From: Trueperella pecoris
GTDB taxonomy: Bacteria > Actinomycetota > Actinomycetes > Actinomycetales > Actinomycetaceae
DNA: 64,000 bases
NCBI RefSeq assembly: GCF_014926385.1
Contig: NZ_CP053291.1
Location: forward strand, 992,001-1,056,000
Direction: 5' to 3'
Positions 55,672 to 64,000 of the stretch are shown here, piece after piece; position 1 is the stretch's first letter; each line of letters starts with the position of its first letter. The translations under genes and the position numbers were made by a program. The notes under the pieces were generated by a model, which worked only from the letters and a program-made list of their open reading frames with translations, had not been told where the DNA came from and ran no database searches.

Positions 55672-57474
55672 TTAGGCGTCCTTGTCCGCGTCCGCCTTCT
55701 CACCCTTCTTCTTGGGCTTGGCGTCTACACCAGCTTCCTTGCGCTGTTCAAGCGTAATAGGAGCAGGCGCGTCAGTGAGTGGATCCCAGCCGTTTCCGAT
55801 CTTGGGGAACGCAATAACATCCCGGATCGACTTGGCTCCAACGAGTAGGGAGACGATGCGATCCCAACCGAAAGCGATTCCACCGTGCGGCGGAGCCCCG
55901 AACTTGAAAGCTTCAAGAAGGAAGCCGAATTGCTTGTTGGCAGTTTCTTCGTCAATGCCCATGACGTTGAAGACACGCTCTTGGACGTCGGCACGGTGAA
56001 TACGGATCGAGCCACCGCCGATCTCGTTACCGTTGCAGACAATGTCGTAGGCGTAAGCGAGTGCGTTGGCGGGGTCTTGATCAAAGGAATCGAGCCATTC
56101 AGGCTTAGGCGAGGTAAAAGCGTGGTGAACCGCAGTCCATTTGCCCGCGCCCACAGCCACATCTCCCTCGGCCTCGGCATCCGCGGTTGGCTTGAACAAT
56201 GGAGCATCAACAACCCAAACAAAGGCCCAGTCGCCTTCGTTGATCAGGCCGCAGCGCTTGCCAATCTCCAGGCGGGCAGCGCCAAGCAGATCGCGCGATG
56301 CGGAGGGCTTACCCGCGGCGAAGAAGATGCAATCGCCCGGCTGGGCGCCGGTGGCCACCGCCAAGCCGTCGCGTTCGGCGTCGGAAATGTTCTTCGAGAC
56401 AGGCCCGCCAAGCGTTCCATCCTCGGCAATCGTCACGTAAGCCAGGCCGTGCGCGCCGCGCGCCTTCGCCCATTCCTGCCACTTGTCGAACGTGCGCCGC
56501 GGCTGGGAGGCACCGCCCGGCATAACGACAGCGCCGACGTACTCGTTTTGGAAGACCCGGAAGGGGGTGTCCTTGAAGTACTCGGTGAGGTCCACGAGCT
56601 CCTGGCCGAAGCGCAGGTCCGGCTTGTCCGAGCCGAAGCGCTCCATGGCCTCCTTGTAGGGCATGCGCGGGATCGGGGTATCCAGCTTGTATCCGATGAG
56701 CGCCCAGATCTCCTTGAGGACGTCTTCAGCGACGGCGATCACATCGTCCTGGTCAACGAAGGACATCTCCACGTCAAGCTGCGTAAATTCGGGCTGACGA
56801 TCGGCACGGAAATCTTCATCGCGGTAGCAGCGCGCGATCTGGTAATAACGTTCCATGCCAGCTACCATGAGCAACTGCTTGAACAGCTGCGGAGACTGCG
56901 GCAAGGCATACCACGATCCCGGGGCAAGGCGGGCTGGAACGATGAAGTCGCGTGCGCCCTCGGGAGTAGAACGGGTCAGAGTCGGGGTCTCAATTTCGAC
57001 GAAGTCGTGCCCATCAAGCACGCGACGTGCCGCCTGGGAGACCTTCGCGCGCAGGCGGATGGCCTTCTGCTCGTACGAACGGCGAAGGTCGAGGTAACGG
57101 TACTTCAGGCGGGTTTCCTCGTTGACCGATCCCGCGTCTTCGGCGTGATCGGAAATCTGGAACGGGAGCGCCGCTGAGGGGTTGACGATCTCAACGTCCG
57201 TCGCCTCAACTTCGACATCACCGGTGGGCAAGCTCGCGTTTGCATTCCCTTCGGGGCGCTCGTTGACGACGCCCGTAACCTTGATGACAAATTCCGAACG
57301 GAGCTCGTGGGCGACCTCCTCGCGGACGGTGACCTGGGCGATGCCCGAAGCATCGCGAAGATCGATGAAGGCGATGCCTCCGTGGTCACGACGGCGATCA
57401 ACCCAGCCCGCCAGCGTGACGGTGGTGCCGATATCTTCCTTGCGCAGGGAACCTGCCATGCGGGTGCGAAGCAC
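55672..57474 (-). CDS. aspS: Aspartyl-tRNA synthetase (bacterial type, likely non-discriminating)
   Basis: The protein (600 residues) has an OB-fold anticodon-binding domain, the class II core with the [12 protein letters not shown] and [17 protein letters not shown] blocks, a bacterial GAD insertion and the C-terminal GGIAFGWDR motif. GTG 57474 is preferred because the AAGAGG site is then 6 bp upstream and the product begins [11 protein letters not shown] as in homologues; ATG 57480 would abut the ribosome site. The motif RRRDHGG has His where discriminating enzymes carry Leu, pointing to Asp-tRNA-Asn formation for GatCAB. C-terminal tail Lys-rich. Confidence 0.95.
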   Translation of the reverse strand: MLRTRMAGSLRKEDIGTTVTLAGWVDRRRDHGGIAFIDLRDASGIAQVTVREEVAHELRSEFVIKVTGVVNERPEGNANASLPTGDVEVEATDVEIVNPSAALPFQISDHAEDAGSVNEETRLKYRYLDLRRSYEQKAIRLRAKVSQAARRVLDGHDFVEIETPTLTRSTPEGARDFIVPARLAPGSWYALPQSPQLFKQLLMVAGMERYYQIARCYRDEDFRADRQPEFTQLDVEMSFVDQDDVIAVAEDVLKEIWALIGYKLDTPIPRMPYKEAMERFGSDKPDLRFGQELVDLTEYFKDTPFRVFQNEYVGAVVMPGGASQPRRTFDKWQEWAKARGAHGLAYVTIAEDGTLGGPVSKNISDAERDGLAVATGAQPGDCIFFAAGKPSASRDLLGAARLEIGKRCGLINEGDWAFVWVVDAPLFKPTADAEAEGDVAVGAGKWTAVHHAFTSPKPEWLDSFDQDPANALAYAYDIVCNGNEIGGGSIRIHRADVQERVFNVMGIDEETANKQFGFLLEAFKFGAPPHGGIAFGWDRIVSLLVGAKSIRDVIAFPKIGNGWDPLTDAPAPITLEQRKEAGVDAKPKKKGEKADADKDA

Positions 57475-57501
57475 TCTCATCCTCTTTCAGTTGTCGATTC
57501 A

Positions 57502-57544
57502 CCCGCGAGACGAGCGGGCGATGCACTCCCGCGAGACAGGCGGG
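57502..57544 (-). promoter_or_regulatory. Tandem hairpin leader upstream of aspS
   Basis: A 26-bp unit is repeated twice (starting at 57502 and 57528). Each copy contains a CCCGC/GCGGG stem (57502-57506 with 57514-57518; 57528-57532 with 57540-57544) around a 7-nt GAGAC-type loop, and each is followed by GATGCAC. On the minus strand both lie in the 5' leader of aspS. No T-box motif is present. Confidence 0.45.
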
Positions 57545-57622
57545 ATGCACGCCCCTCACTCTACGCCCTAGCCCACCCAATATCACACCTGATGAGACGT
57601 GCCCTATCCAACATCTGGATCT

Positions 57623-59032
57623 ATGATTTCCCACGTGAGAGAACGCAAAAAACAACGCATCAGCCGTGGCCTTGAACAGTGGCTTTCAATCCTGGCCGTC
57701 ACGCTCATCAGCCTTGTGGCATTCGAGACTGTGGCCGTCGCTACCGCTATGCCGTTTGTGGTCGAGATCCTTCACGGTGAGCACCTGTATGCTCTTGCCT
57801 CCGGCGTCGCGATGGCTACTCAACTCATGACAACTGCATTTGCAGGTCCATGGTGCGATGCGAAAGGCCCTAAGCCCTCTTTCTACACGGGCATTAGCCT
57901 TTTCGTCCTGGGTCTGGTCGTGGCAACATTCGCTCCCAATGTGCAGTCCATTGTCTTCGGTCGCGCGATCCAAGGATTGGGTGGCGGGTTAATCATCGTC
58001 CCGCTCTATGTTTTCGTGGGCAACTATGTCGAGCCCCATCGCCAAGCTCGGATTTTCGGTTCCTTTGCGGCCGCATGGGTGGTTCCGTCATTGGTGGGCC
58101 CGCTCGTCGCAGGCTTCTTCGTTGAGCATTTGAACTGGCGTTTCGTCTTCGGCATCGTGCCGATCCTCATGATTTTTGTTATTCCGGTGCTCTTGACACA
58201 GTTCGCCAAATTTCCCCGGGTCTATGAGCCGCGTCCATTGTCGGGCTACAAGCGTACAATCGCGTTCGCAGTGTCCGCAGGTAGTGGCATTTTAGCGATC
58301 CAGATGTTCTCCGGATTGCGGTCCGACAGCTTTAGCATAAAGGTGATCGGCGCTGTCATCGTATTATCAATCCTAGTACTTGTTCTTGCGCGCCCGCTGC
58401 TGCCGCGCACAACCTTCAGGGCTGGGCGCGGTCTGCCTGCTACCGTCCTTCTGCGCCTCATCATTAACGGAACTTTCTTGTCAGTGGAGATTTTCCTCCC
58501 CCTCATGCTCAAGACAGTCCATGGATGGTCACCGACACAGGCAGGCATAATTATGACACTTGGCTCTATCACTTGGGCCGTCGGTTCCCTGATGAGTGGC
58601 CGAATTAGTTTGCCACAACATCGAAAGCTTCTGCCGATCGTAGGAACCTTCACACAGCTTCTCGGCACAGCCGTGACTATCGTCGCTGCTTGGCAACACA
58701 TTCACGGCAGTTTCGCCCTTGCGGGCTGGCTTATTGCGGGATTAGGTATCGGCTGGGCATATCCTGCTCTGACCGTTCATGGACTTGCAATCACCCCACC
58801 GGAACGTCATGGTCTTACGTCCGCGGCGCTTTCGATCGCTGACACTCTCGGGGCGGCGCTCTTCGTTGCGTGGTCAGGCATCATATTCGCACTTACACAC
58901 TCCTTGGGCGATGCCGCATTCGCTTGGGTGATTGGCCTGATGGTTGCTATCTTGACCTCAGGTCTGTTCGTATCGAAACGGGTGCTTGATGTCACCCCGG
59001 CGCCTCTACCAGCATCGGAAGTAGCCCACTAG
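57623..59032 (+). CDS. MFS transporter (DHA2-like)
   Basis: The protein (about 469 residues) has 14-helix-like MFS topology, starting with a helix containing VAFETVAVATAMPFVVE and including the motif C-type region GLGGGLIIVPLYVFVGN and the AGPWCDAKGPKPSF loop. It would export a drug or metabolite using the proton gradient. ATG 57623 is used; GTG 57599 and a leaderless GTG 57635 (7 bp after TATGAT at 57622-57627) are alternatives. Third codon positions are visibly more A/T-rich than in neighbouring genes (ATA, TTA and AGT codons), suggesting acquisition. Confidence 0.85.
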   Translation: MISHVRERKKQRISRGLEQWLSILAVTLISLVAFETVAVATAMPFVVEILHGEHLYALASGVAMATQLMTTAFAGPWCDAKGPKPSFYTGISLFVLGLVVATFAPNVQSIVFGRAIQGLGGGLIIVPLYVFVGNYVEPHRQARIFGSFAAAWVVPSLVGPLVAGFFVEHLNWRFVFGIVPILMIFVIPVLLTQFAKFPRVYEPRPLSGYKRTIAFAVSAGSGILAIQMFSGLRSDSFSIKVIGAVIVLSILVLVLARPLLPRTTFRAGRGLPATVLLRLIINGTFLSVEIFLPLMLKTVHGWSPTQAGIIMTLGSITWAVGSLMSGRISLPQHRKLLPIVGTFTQLLGTAVTIVAAWQHIHGSFALAGWLIAGLGIGWAYPALTVHGLAITPPERHGLTSAALSIADTLGAALFVAWSGIIFALTHSLGDAAFAWVIGLMVAILTSGLFVSKRVLDVTPAPLPASEVAH

Positions 59033-59143
59033 ACTAGTTGAGGCGCAAAAGGCGCCGGGCCCATGCCGTTTTGTGTTGTTGTGTAGCGGCGCACGGGCGC
59101 CACTTATTGAACGCGGCGAATGCCGCCACATCACAAGGTATGT

Positions 59144-60955
59144 ATGACTACTTTTGCTGGGCTTAATCTGCCCGAGAACATCCTGTCCGCCATCACCCAG
59201 ATGGGATACCAAAATCCCACCCCCATTCAGGAAGAGGCCATTCCACCGCTCCTCGAGGGACGCGACGTCGTCGGCGTGGCTCAGACCGGCACCGGAAAGA
59301 CCGCCGCCTTTGCCCTGCCGATGCTAACCCACGTGGACGCCGACCTCCACCACGTCCAGGCCCTTGTTCTTGCCCCGACCCGCGAGTTGGCAATGCAGGG
59401 CGCGGATGCCATCGACAACTTCGCCTCGAACACCACGGGCCTCAACGTCGTCGCCGTCTACGGCGGTTCGTCCTACGTTCCACAGATCGGCGCGCTGAAG
59501 AACGGCGCCCAGGTGGTTGTGGGAACCCCCGGTCGTGTCATGGACCTCATCGACAAGGGGGCCCTCAAGCTCACAAGCGTCAAGTACTTCGTGCTCGACG
59601 AGGCCGACGAGATGCTACGCATGGGATTTGCTGAGGACGTCGAGAAGATCGCCTCGGGACTGCCGGGCGAGCGTGTTACGGCGCTGTTTTCTGCCACGAT
59701 GCCGACAACGATTCGTCAGGTCGCGCAGACCCACATGAGCGACCCTGTTGAGATCACGGTTACCCCGCCGGCCTCGACTATTGCCACGATCCACCAGACC
59801 TTCGCCGTAGTTCCGACGCGCCACAAGATCGGCGCGCTTGCCCGCGTTCTTGCGACGACGTCCGCCGACGCCGCGCTCGTCTTCGTCCGCACGCGGGCGA
59901 CGGCCGAGGACCTGGCGATCGAACTGACCACGCGCGGCGTTCACGCCGCGACGCTCTCCGGTGATGTTCAGCAGCGCGACCGCGAAAAGCTCGTCGATCG
60001 TTTGCGTCACGGTACGCTCGACGTGCTCGTCGCCACCGACGTCGCCGCCCGCGGCCTTGACGTGGAACGCATCGGACTGGTCGTGAACTTTGACGTGCCA
60101 CGCGAGGTCGACACTTATGTTCATCGCATCGGCCGTACCGGCCGTGCCGGCCGCGAGGGCACGGCACTGACGTTCGTCACGCCGAAGGAGCGCAGCCGAC
60201 TACGCCGTATCGAGCAGATTACCGGCGCCACCATGGAGCAGGTTGAGCTTCCCACCCCCGCCGAGGTCTCAGGCCTGCGCGCCCGCCGTCTCGTGGCCGA
60301 GGCCAAGGAACGCTACGAGGTTGGCCGTCTGTCGGTATACCGCGAGGTCATCGCCGAGTTCCGCAACGAGCAGATCGAGTCGGACAAGCCGCTTTCCCCT
60401 GAGGATCTCATCGCAGCCCTGCTCGCCCTCGGTGTTCGCGATCCGGGGCCGCAGCCTGACGATGAGCCAGAGCACCTGACCGCCCGGTTCGAAGGGCGCG
60501 AAGAGCGTGGACGGCGTGGCCACCGCGAGCGTGGAGATCGCTCGGAGCGCGGCTCGAAGCCGAAGACCTTCGAGGGCGAGGGCACGATGTACCGCGTCGA
60601 GGTTGGGCGCAAGGATGGCGTCTCGCCTGGCGCAATCGTCGGCGCGCTGACGAACGAGGGCGGTCTGAACGGCTCGCAGCTCGGCCGGATCGACATCTAC
60701 CCGACCTTCTCCCTCATCCAGATCAACCAAGAGATCGACCGCGACACCCAGCGGCGCATCGCCAAGGCCCGCGTTTCGGGTCGCGACCTGAAGATCTCGA
60801 AGGACACCGGCCCACGTCAGTCCGACGAGCGCGCCCAGCGCAAGTATCGTGCCGACCGGAAGTTTGGGCAGGATAAGCGCGATCGGAAGGATGGTCGTTA
60901 CCATTCGCGCAAGCGCTTTGATTCTGCTCCGCGCACGTCGCGACACTCCTACTAG
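59144..60955 (+). CDS. deaD: DEAD-box ATP-dependent RNA helicase (DeaD/CsdA type)
   Basis: The 603-residue protein has Q motif and Walker A AQTGTGKT (about 45-52), DEAD (DEADEM), SAT, a helicase C domain with HRIGRTGRAGREGTAL, and a C-terminal DbpA-type RNA-binding domain (TMYRVEVGRKDGVSPGAIVGAL), followed by an Arg/Lys-rich tail. It unwinds structured RNA in ribosome assembly, cold response and decay. ATG 59144 is chosen because MTTFAGLNLP matches homologues and AAGG precedes it. The upstream 110 bp contain GGCGCC repeats and may be a structured leader. Confidence 0.93.
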   Translation: MTTFAGLNLPENILSAITQMGYQNPTPIQEEAIPPLLEGRDVVGVAQTGTGKTAAFALPMLTHVDADLHHVQALVLAPTRELAMQGADAIDNFASNTTGLNVVAVYGGSSYVPQIGALKNGAQVVVGTPGRVMDLIDKGALKLTSVKYFVLDEADEMLRMGFAEDVEKIASGLPGERVTALFSATMPTTIRQVAQTHMSDPVEITVTPPASTIATIHQTFAVVPTRHKIGALARVLATTSADAALVFVRTRATAEDLAIELTTRGVHAATLSGDVQQRDREKLVDRLRHGTLDVLVATDVAARGLDVERIGLVVNFDVPREVDTYVHRIGRTGRAGREGTALTFVTPKERSRLRRIEQITGATMEQVELPTPAEVSGLRARRLVAEAKERYEVGRLSVYREVIAEFRNEQIESDKPLSPEDLIAALLALGVRDPGPQPDDEPEHLTARFEGREERGRRGHRERGDRSERGSKPKTFEGEGTMYRVEVGRKDGVSPGAIVGALTNEGGLNGSQLGRIDIYPTFSLIQINQEIDRDTQRRIAKARVSGRDLKISKDTGPRQSDERAQRKYRADRKFGQDKRDRKDGRYHSRKRFDSAPRTSRHSY

Positions 60956-60961
60956 GCGACG

Positions 60962-61002
60962 CCTGGCGGTGGGCTTCCTCGTTCAGGAAGCCCACCGCCA
61001 GG
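60962..61002 (+). terminator. 18-bp perfect hairpin after deaD
   Basis: CCTGGCGGTGGGCTTCCT (60962-60979) pairs perfectly with AGGAAGCCCACCGCCAGG (60985-61002) around CGTTC, 7 bp after the deaD stop. There is no T-run, so it may terminate with factor help or protect the mRNA end. Confidence 0.5.
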
Positions 61003-61151
61003 TCAACATTCCCACCATATCCGTCACCTTGCTAAATCCCCCCATTGCGCCTGAATCGCGCTAGGGTGGTAAGTAAAGCCGAGCTCGACTCTCACGTACT
61101 GTTCGCGCCCGGGCTTACTACCTAGCAAAGTATCTCTCAAAGGTGATTGAC

Positions 61152-61361
61152 ATGGTCACACAGACAAGTAGCTTCGTCGTACCAGCTGCAGGCGCCAATA
61201 GCGCCGCTTTCCTCATCATCCCGGTGCTCGCGCTCGTCGTAGCGCTCATCGTTGCTGGCTTCTTCATCCGGTTCTTGGTGGTTGTCACCAAGTATTACAA
61301 GGATCGCATGACGTCACCTCACGCGCCTGAGACCACCCGACGCACTGACGCGGCGAGATAA
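61152..61361 (+). CDS. Small single-pass membrane protein
   Basis: The 69-residue protein has one strongly hydrophobic helix (about residues 18-44, FLIIPVLALVVALIVAGFFI) between a short Ser/Gly-rich N-terminus and a basic C-terminal tail. AAAGGTG (61139-61145) lies 6 bp before ATG 61152; a GTG at 61143 is less likely. No family is recognised. It follows the deaD hairpin and has its own upstream region with a TAGGGT-like element. Confidence 0.6.
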   Translation: MVTQTSSFVVPAAGANSAAFLIIPVLALVVALIVAGFFIRFLVVVTKYYKDRMTSPHAPETTRRTDAAR

Positions 61362-61403
61362 TCCCACCACGGCTGGCCGGTCCATGCAAGACGCCGGGAC
61401 CAA

Positions 61404-62966
61404 CTAGCCCAGCTGCAACAGCCCGGTCAGGAGTCCTTGAACATGTGCATACTGGCCGCGTTCTGCCTCCAGCGGCGCGAGGATAGCCTCTTCGGCACGT
61501 GAGCCGATGGCTCCCTCAAGGCGCGCGCGTACCCTCGCCCGCGTCCTCGCTGCGCCGCGCTCGGCCAAGAATCGGCCAAGACCAGCAAGCAGCCAGCCCG
61601 TCAGGAGTCCGGAGCCGAGCATGATCGTCGGTAGCGGGAAGATTCCCCACGCCGGTGGCGTTCCCAGCTGGAGCTGCAACGTGTCGGCACAGAAGAGCAA
61701 CGCCAGCCACAGGGCGCCGGCCACCGCCACGCCAACCGCGAGCCACTGCACGATGTTGAACATCAGCCACCAGGCGGGCGTGCGCCGCGCTTCGACATCC
61801 TCGTTTCCGATCGTCGCATCGACGCCCGCGAGGAAGGCCTCCGTTCGCTCGGCTATGCCAGTACGCGCCTCGCGAGCCCACGCGGCGGGCATATGCGAGG
61901 TCACTGCCTCAGCGTATGCGCGCACCTTCCCGCGGGCGGCGCTCAGCTGCGCCGGGGAGACGTAATCGGCAACGCCCGTCACCTGTGGCCCGCGATCGAG
62001 CCGGAGCCGCTTGAGCGGATCGATGCGACGCTTGGCGAACCAGCGCGTCAACGGCCACCCCGTTGCCGCACGGGCCCGCTTGCGATGGGAATCCGCGCTG
62101 GCTCGCGCGACGACGTTCGCTCCCGCGGCCACGGCGAGTGCGGAGGCCACCGGCTCGAAGGGCACGTCTGCTGCCGTCGACGCCTGGCGGCCGCCGTCGG
62201 CGTGCATACGGCCGAGCATGCTCCGAGAGGCAGTTCGGATATCTGCGGCCAGGCGTTGATCGGCCGCCGTTTTCGCTGCAACAATCGCGTCGATCCGGTG
62301 TCGTAGAGTCTCCACCCCTCGCCCTGTTGTCGCCGACGTCGGCAGGATTTCCACCTCCAGGCCGTCTTCCCTCGCCAGCCGGGACGCATCGGCCAGCACG
62401 TCGGCCAGCGTCGCCTCATCCAAGCGATCGGCCTGATTGAGCACCACGATCGTCGTCGCCGCATGCTCCGAGAGCATCGACAAATAGTCCTCGTGGACGA
62501 CGGCGTCGGCATACTTTTGCGGATCGAGAACCCACACGACGACGTCGACAAGGCTCGCGAGCCGCTGCGCCGACTGGCGGTGGACAAACTCAGTTGAGTC
62601 GATATCCGGCAGATCGATGAGAACGGTGGGACCGTGGTGGCTCAATTCGGCCTCGTGGCGTTCCTTGATCTCCAACCAATCCAGCACCTCGGCCGCCGGT
62701 ACGTTCGACACGGCGAGAGGCTGTGACGTCGTCGGGCGAATAGCGCTCGCGTGTGCAATCTGGCTTCCCACGAGCGCGTTGAGCAACGATGACTTGCCCG
62801 CACCGGTGGCGCCGGCCAGAGCCACAATGGTCATCTGCGCGCCCAAGGCGCGCCGGGCAACAGCCTTGTCGAGAATCTGGCCGACGTCCCCCAGCTGGCT
62901 GGGCATCTTCGCCTCAACGATCTCCTTGACCGCGTGCAGGTCACCGATGGCTTCCGTCAGACTCAC
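61404..62966 (-). CDS. Dynamin-like/YfjP-type GTPase, second of a pair
   Basis: The 520-residue protein has an N-terminal GTPase domain: P-loop GATGAGKSS (52-60), DLPDIDS (G3), NQAD (G4) and SATTGRG. A C-terminal membrane region with about two to three helices follows (WWLMFNIVQWLAVGVAVAGALW, FPLPTIMLGSGLLTGWLLAG). It resembles YfjP/dynamin-type GTPases that remodel or protect membranes. It overlaps the upstream GTPase gene by 4 bp, which supports a heteromeric pair as in Streptomyces DynA/DynB. Confidence 0.84.
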   Translation of the reverse strand: MSLTEAIGDLHAVKEIVEAKMPSQLGDVGQILDKAVARRALGAQMTIVALAGATGAGKSSLLNALVGSQIAHASAIRPTTSQPLAVSNVPAAEVLDWLEIKERHEAELSHHGPTVLIDLPDIDSTEFVHRQSAQRLASLVDVVVWVLDPQKYADAVVHEDYLSMLSEHAATTIVVLNQADRLDEATLADVLADASRLAREDGLEVEILPTSATTGRGVETLRHRIDAIVAAKTAADQRLAADIRTASRSMLGRMHADGGRQASTAADVPFEPVASALAVAAGANVVARASADSHRKRARAATGWPLTRWFAKRRIDPLKRLRLDRGPQVTGVADYVSPAQLSAARGKVRAYAEAVTSHMPAAWAREARTGIAERTEAFLAGVDATIGNEDVEARRTPAWWLMFNIVQWLAVGVAVAGALWLALLFCADTLQLQLGTPPAWGIFPLPTIMLGSGLLTGWLLAGLGRFLAERGAARTRARVRARLEGAIGSRAEEAILAPLEAERGQYAHVQGLLTGLLQLG

Positions 62967-64000
62967 AGGTTCCTCCCGTCGGCAATCTTTGCCTCTGTCA
63001 GAGCGCGTAGGTTCTGGGCGTACTCGTCTCGGATCTCGCGCGAGAGACCGACCTCATCGATGGCTGCTTCCCACACATGACGATCCTTGTCGAGGTAGTC
63101 CTTGACCATCTGCTCAAGGTTGGCCTTCGCCTCTTTCGCCATGCGGCGGACTGCGCCGTCGCCAAAGATAGCCTCGAGCAGACGCTGGGCAACAACCGCC
63201 GTGCCGCCGGCAACGGCGATCTCCCCTCCCACGAGCCCGCCCGTCGATGCAAAAACGACGATGATCAGCGCAACGCCGATCGCGTTGACACTAAAGGCCA
63301 AGGCGCGCGCCGCCAGCCTCTTCGACTCGCCCTCATTGCGGATCATCGCGATGAGCGACGTCTGCCATTGCCGCACGAGCTGCGCAGCCTCCTGCGAGCG
63401 TTCCTCGTCGCTGCGGAACGCATCGGCCCCCACGAGCGTCTGGGCAATGCCGTGGCTCCACGCCTCACGCACGCGGGCGTTAGCGGCCTCGCTCTCGGCG
63501 GCGATGAGGGTCTGGAGGTTGTCCTCAATGGCTTCCTCGACCGTCGACGTATCGACGCTGGCACGGAAAAATCCCGAAATCTTGTCGCGGAGCGTAGACA
63601 CGCCGTGCTCGAGCTTGCGCGACCATTCCCCCGTCCCGACGACGTCCTGCCACCGTGCGAGCACCTCGCCTCGCAGCATCGACCCGTCCGACACATCCCG
63701 GGTGATATTGGCCAGACCGCGGTCAAAGGCGGCGTTGACATCCCAGCGCAGCGAGTCGATGCCGGCAAGCTGCTCGTCGTAGCCCTCGAGGATGTCCGCC
63801 GAGTTATCGACGAGCTTATCGATGGTGCCAGATAGCGTCTGACGTGCCACGGACGAACGCACCTGGGCGTCCGATGCCAGCCCCTCCAACCATCCCCGGA
63901 TCGGAGCGACATCCTCTGCCGCAACCACGCCATCTTCCGTGAGCTTTTGCTCCGAGAGCACAAAGAGTGGCGCATGCTCGAGCCCGCGCTCGCCAAGCAT
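62963..64000 (-). CDS. Dynamin-like GTPase, C-terminal part (5' end outside window)
   Basis: The frame runs from the window edge to the stop at 62963-62965; the Met at the edge is internal, and the GTPase motifs lie outside. The visible 345 residues are largely helical (stalk-like), with two hydrophobic segments near residues 243-285 (NAIGVALIIVVFASTGGLVGGEIAVAGGTAVVA) that would insert in or span the membrane. Together with the partner gene downstream (4-bp overlap) this makes a tandem dynamin-like pair. Confidence 0.8.
   Translation of the reverse strand: MLGERGLEHAPLFVLSEQKLTEDGVVAAEDVAPIRGWLEGLASDAQVRSSVARQTLSGTIDKLVDNSADILEGYDEQLAGIDSLRWDVNAAFDRGLANITRDVSDGSMLRGEVLARWQDVVGTGEWSRKLEHGVSTLRDKISGFFRASVDTSTVEEAIEDNLQTLIAAESEAANARVREAWSHGIAQTLVGADAFRSDEERSQEAAQLVRQWQTSLIAMIRNEGESKRLAARALAFSVNAIGVALIIVVFASTGGLVGGEIAVAGGTAVVAQRLLEAIFGDGAVRRMAKEAKANLEQMVKDYLDKDRHVWEAAIDEVGLSREIRDEYAQNLRALTEAKIADGRNL

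Noticed and set aside
57481-57598. T-box riboswitch upstream of aspS
   Set aside because: No T-box sequence (TGGNACCGCG-like) or specifier stem; only two duplicated hairpins.

Overview
The window is chromosomal core sequence of a high-GC Gram-positive (Actinobacteria/Actinomycetota), most likely from Actinomycetaceae (Arcanobacterium/Trueperella-like). That family call is an inference from gene content, gene order and moderate-high GC. Actinobacterial markers include RbpA, mIHF, the GarA/FtsR/MerR cluster, PafB-PafC, an Lnt + polyprenol-phosphate-mannose synthase pair, a PriA without helicase motifs, an AroK-AroB fusion and DUF3866. I found no transposase, phage gene, CRISPR array or rRNA. 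The one RNA gene is a tRNA-Pro(GGG), and there is one clear FMN riboswitch.

Layout. 1-4.7 kb (+): end of rluB, a TyrA-cytidylate kinase fusion, der, pfkA. 4.7-8.4 kb: repeat element, terminator, tRNA-Pro, ddaH (-), pepN (+). 8.5-11.2 kb (+): garA, ftsR, a second MerR regulator, a small unknown gene, rbpA. 11.2-19.3 kb (-): ppm, lnt, helY, a diacylglycerol-kinase-like lipid kinase, a small membrane protein, pafC, pafB. 19.3-20.5 kb (+): DUF3866. 20.5-39.6 kb (-): hisG, hisE, a ribYX transporter under an FMN riboswitch, rpe, rsmB, fmt, priA, metK, coaBC, rpoZ, gmk, mihF, carB, a carA that lacks its glutaminase domain, nusB, efp and a P1B metal ATPase. 39.6-51.1 kb (-): shikimate-kinase-like gene, aroKB, aroC, prepilin peptidase, AroE-like gene, mltG, ruvX, alaS, DUF948, rpsD, rarA. 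51.3-64 kb: MMPL transporter (+), lipoprotein, GNAT and aspS (-), MFS transporter, DEAD-box helicase and a small membrane protein (+), and a pair of dynamin-like GTPases (-).

How it fits together. Most genes are housekeeping, packed in operons with 1-22 bp overlaps. The notable signal is pruning of conserved actinobacterial operons. (1) Where riboflavin synthesis genes often sit upstream of hisE-hisG there is a riboflavin-type ABC importer (RibXY) behind an FMN riboswitch. (2) The pyr operon is reduced to carA-carB: pyrR, pyrB, pyrC and pyrF are absent, and CarA ends exactly after its N-terminal domain, so CarB may run on free ammonia. (3) The aro cluster keeps intact aroC and aroKB but carries AroE-like and shikimate-kinase-like proteins that have lost key motifs. 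(4) tatA/tatC are missing from the pafBC-helY cluster, and the bifunctional nuclease gene is missing between ftsR and merR. This fits a host-associated organism that imports vitamins and nitrogen compounds. Other points of interest are the TyrA-CMK fusion with a possible internal start, a DtxR/IdeR-like palindrome upstream of the P1B ATPase, terminator-like hairpins in or just before coding regions, and a tandem hairpin leader before aspS.
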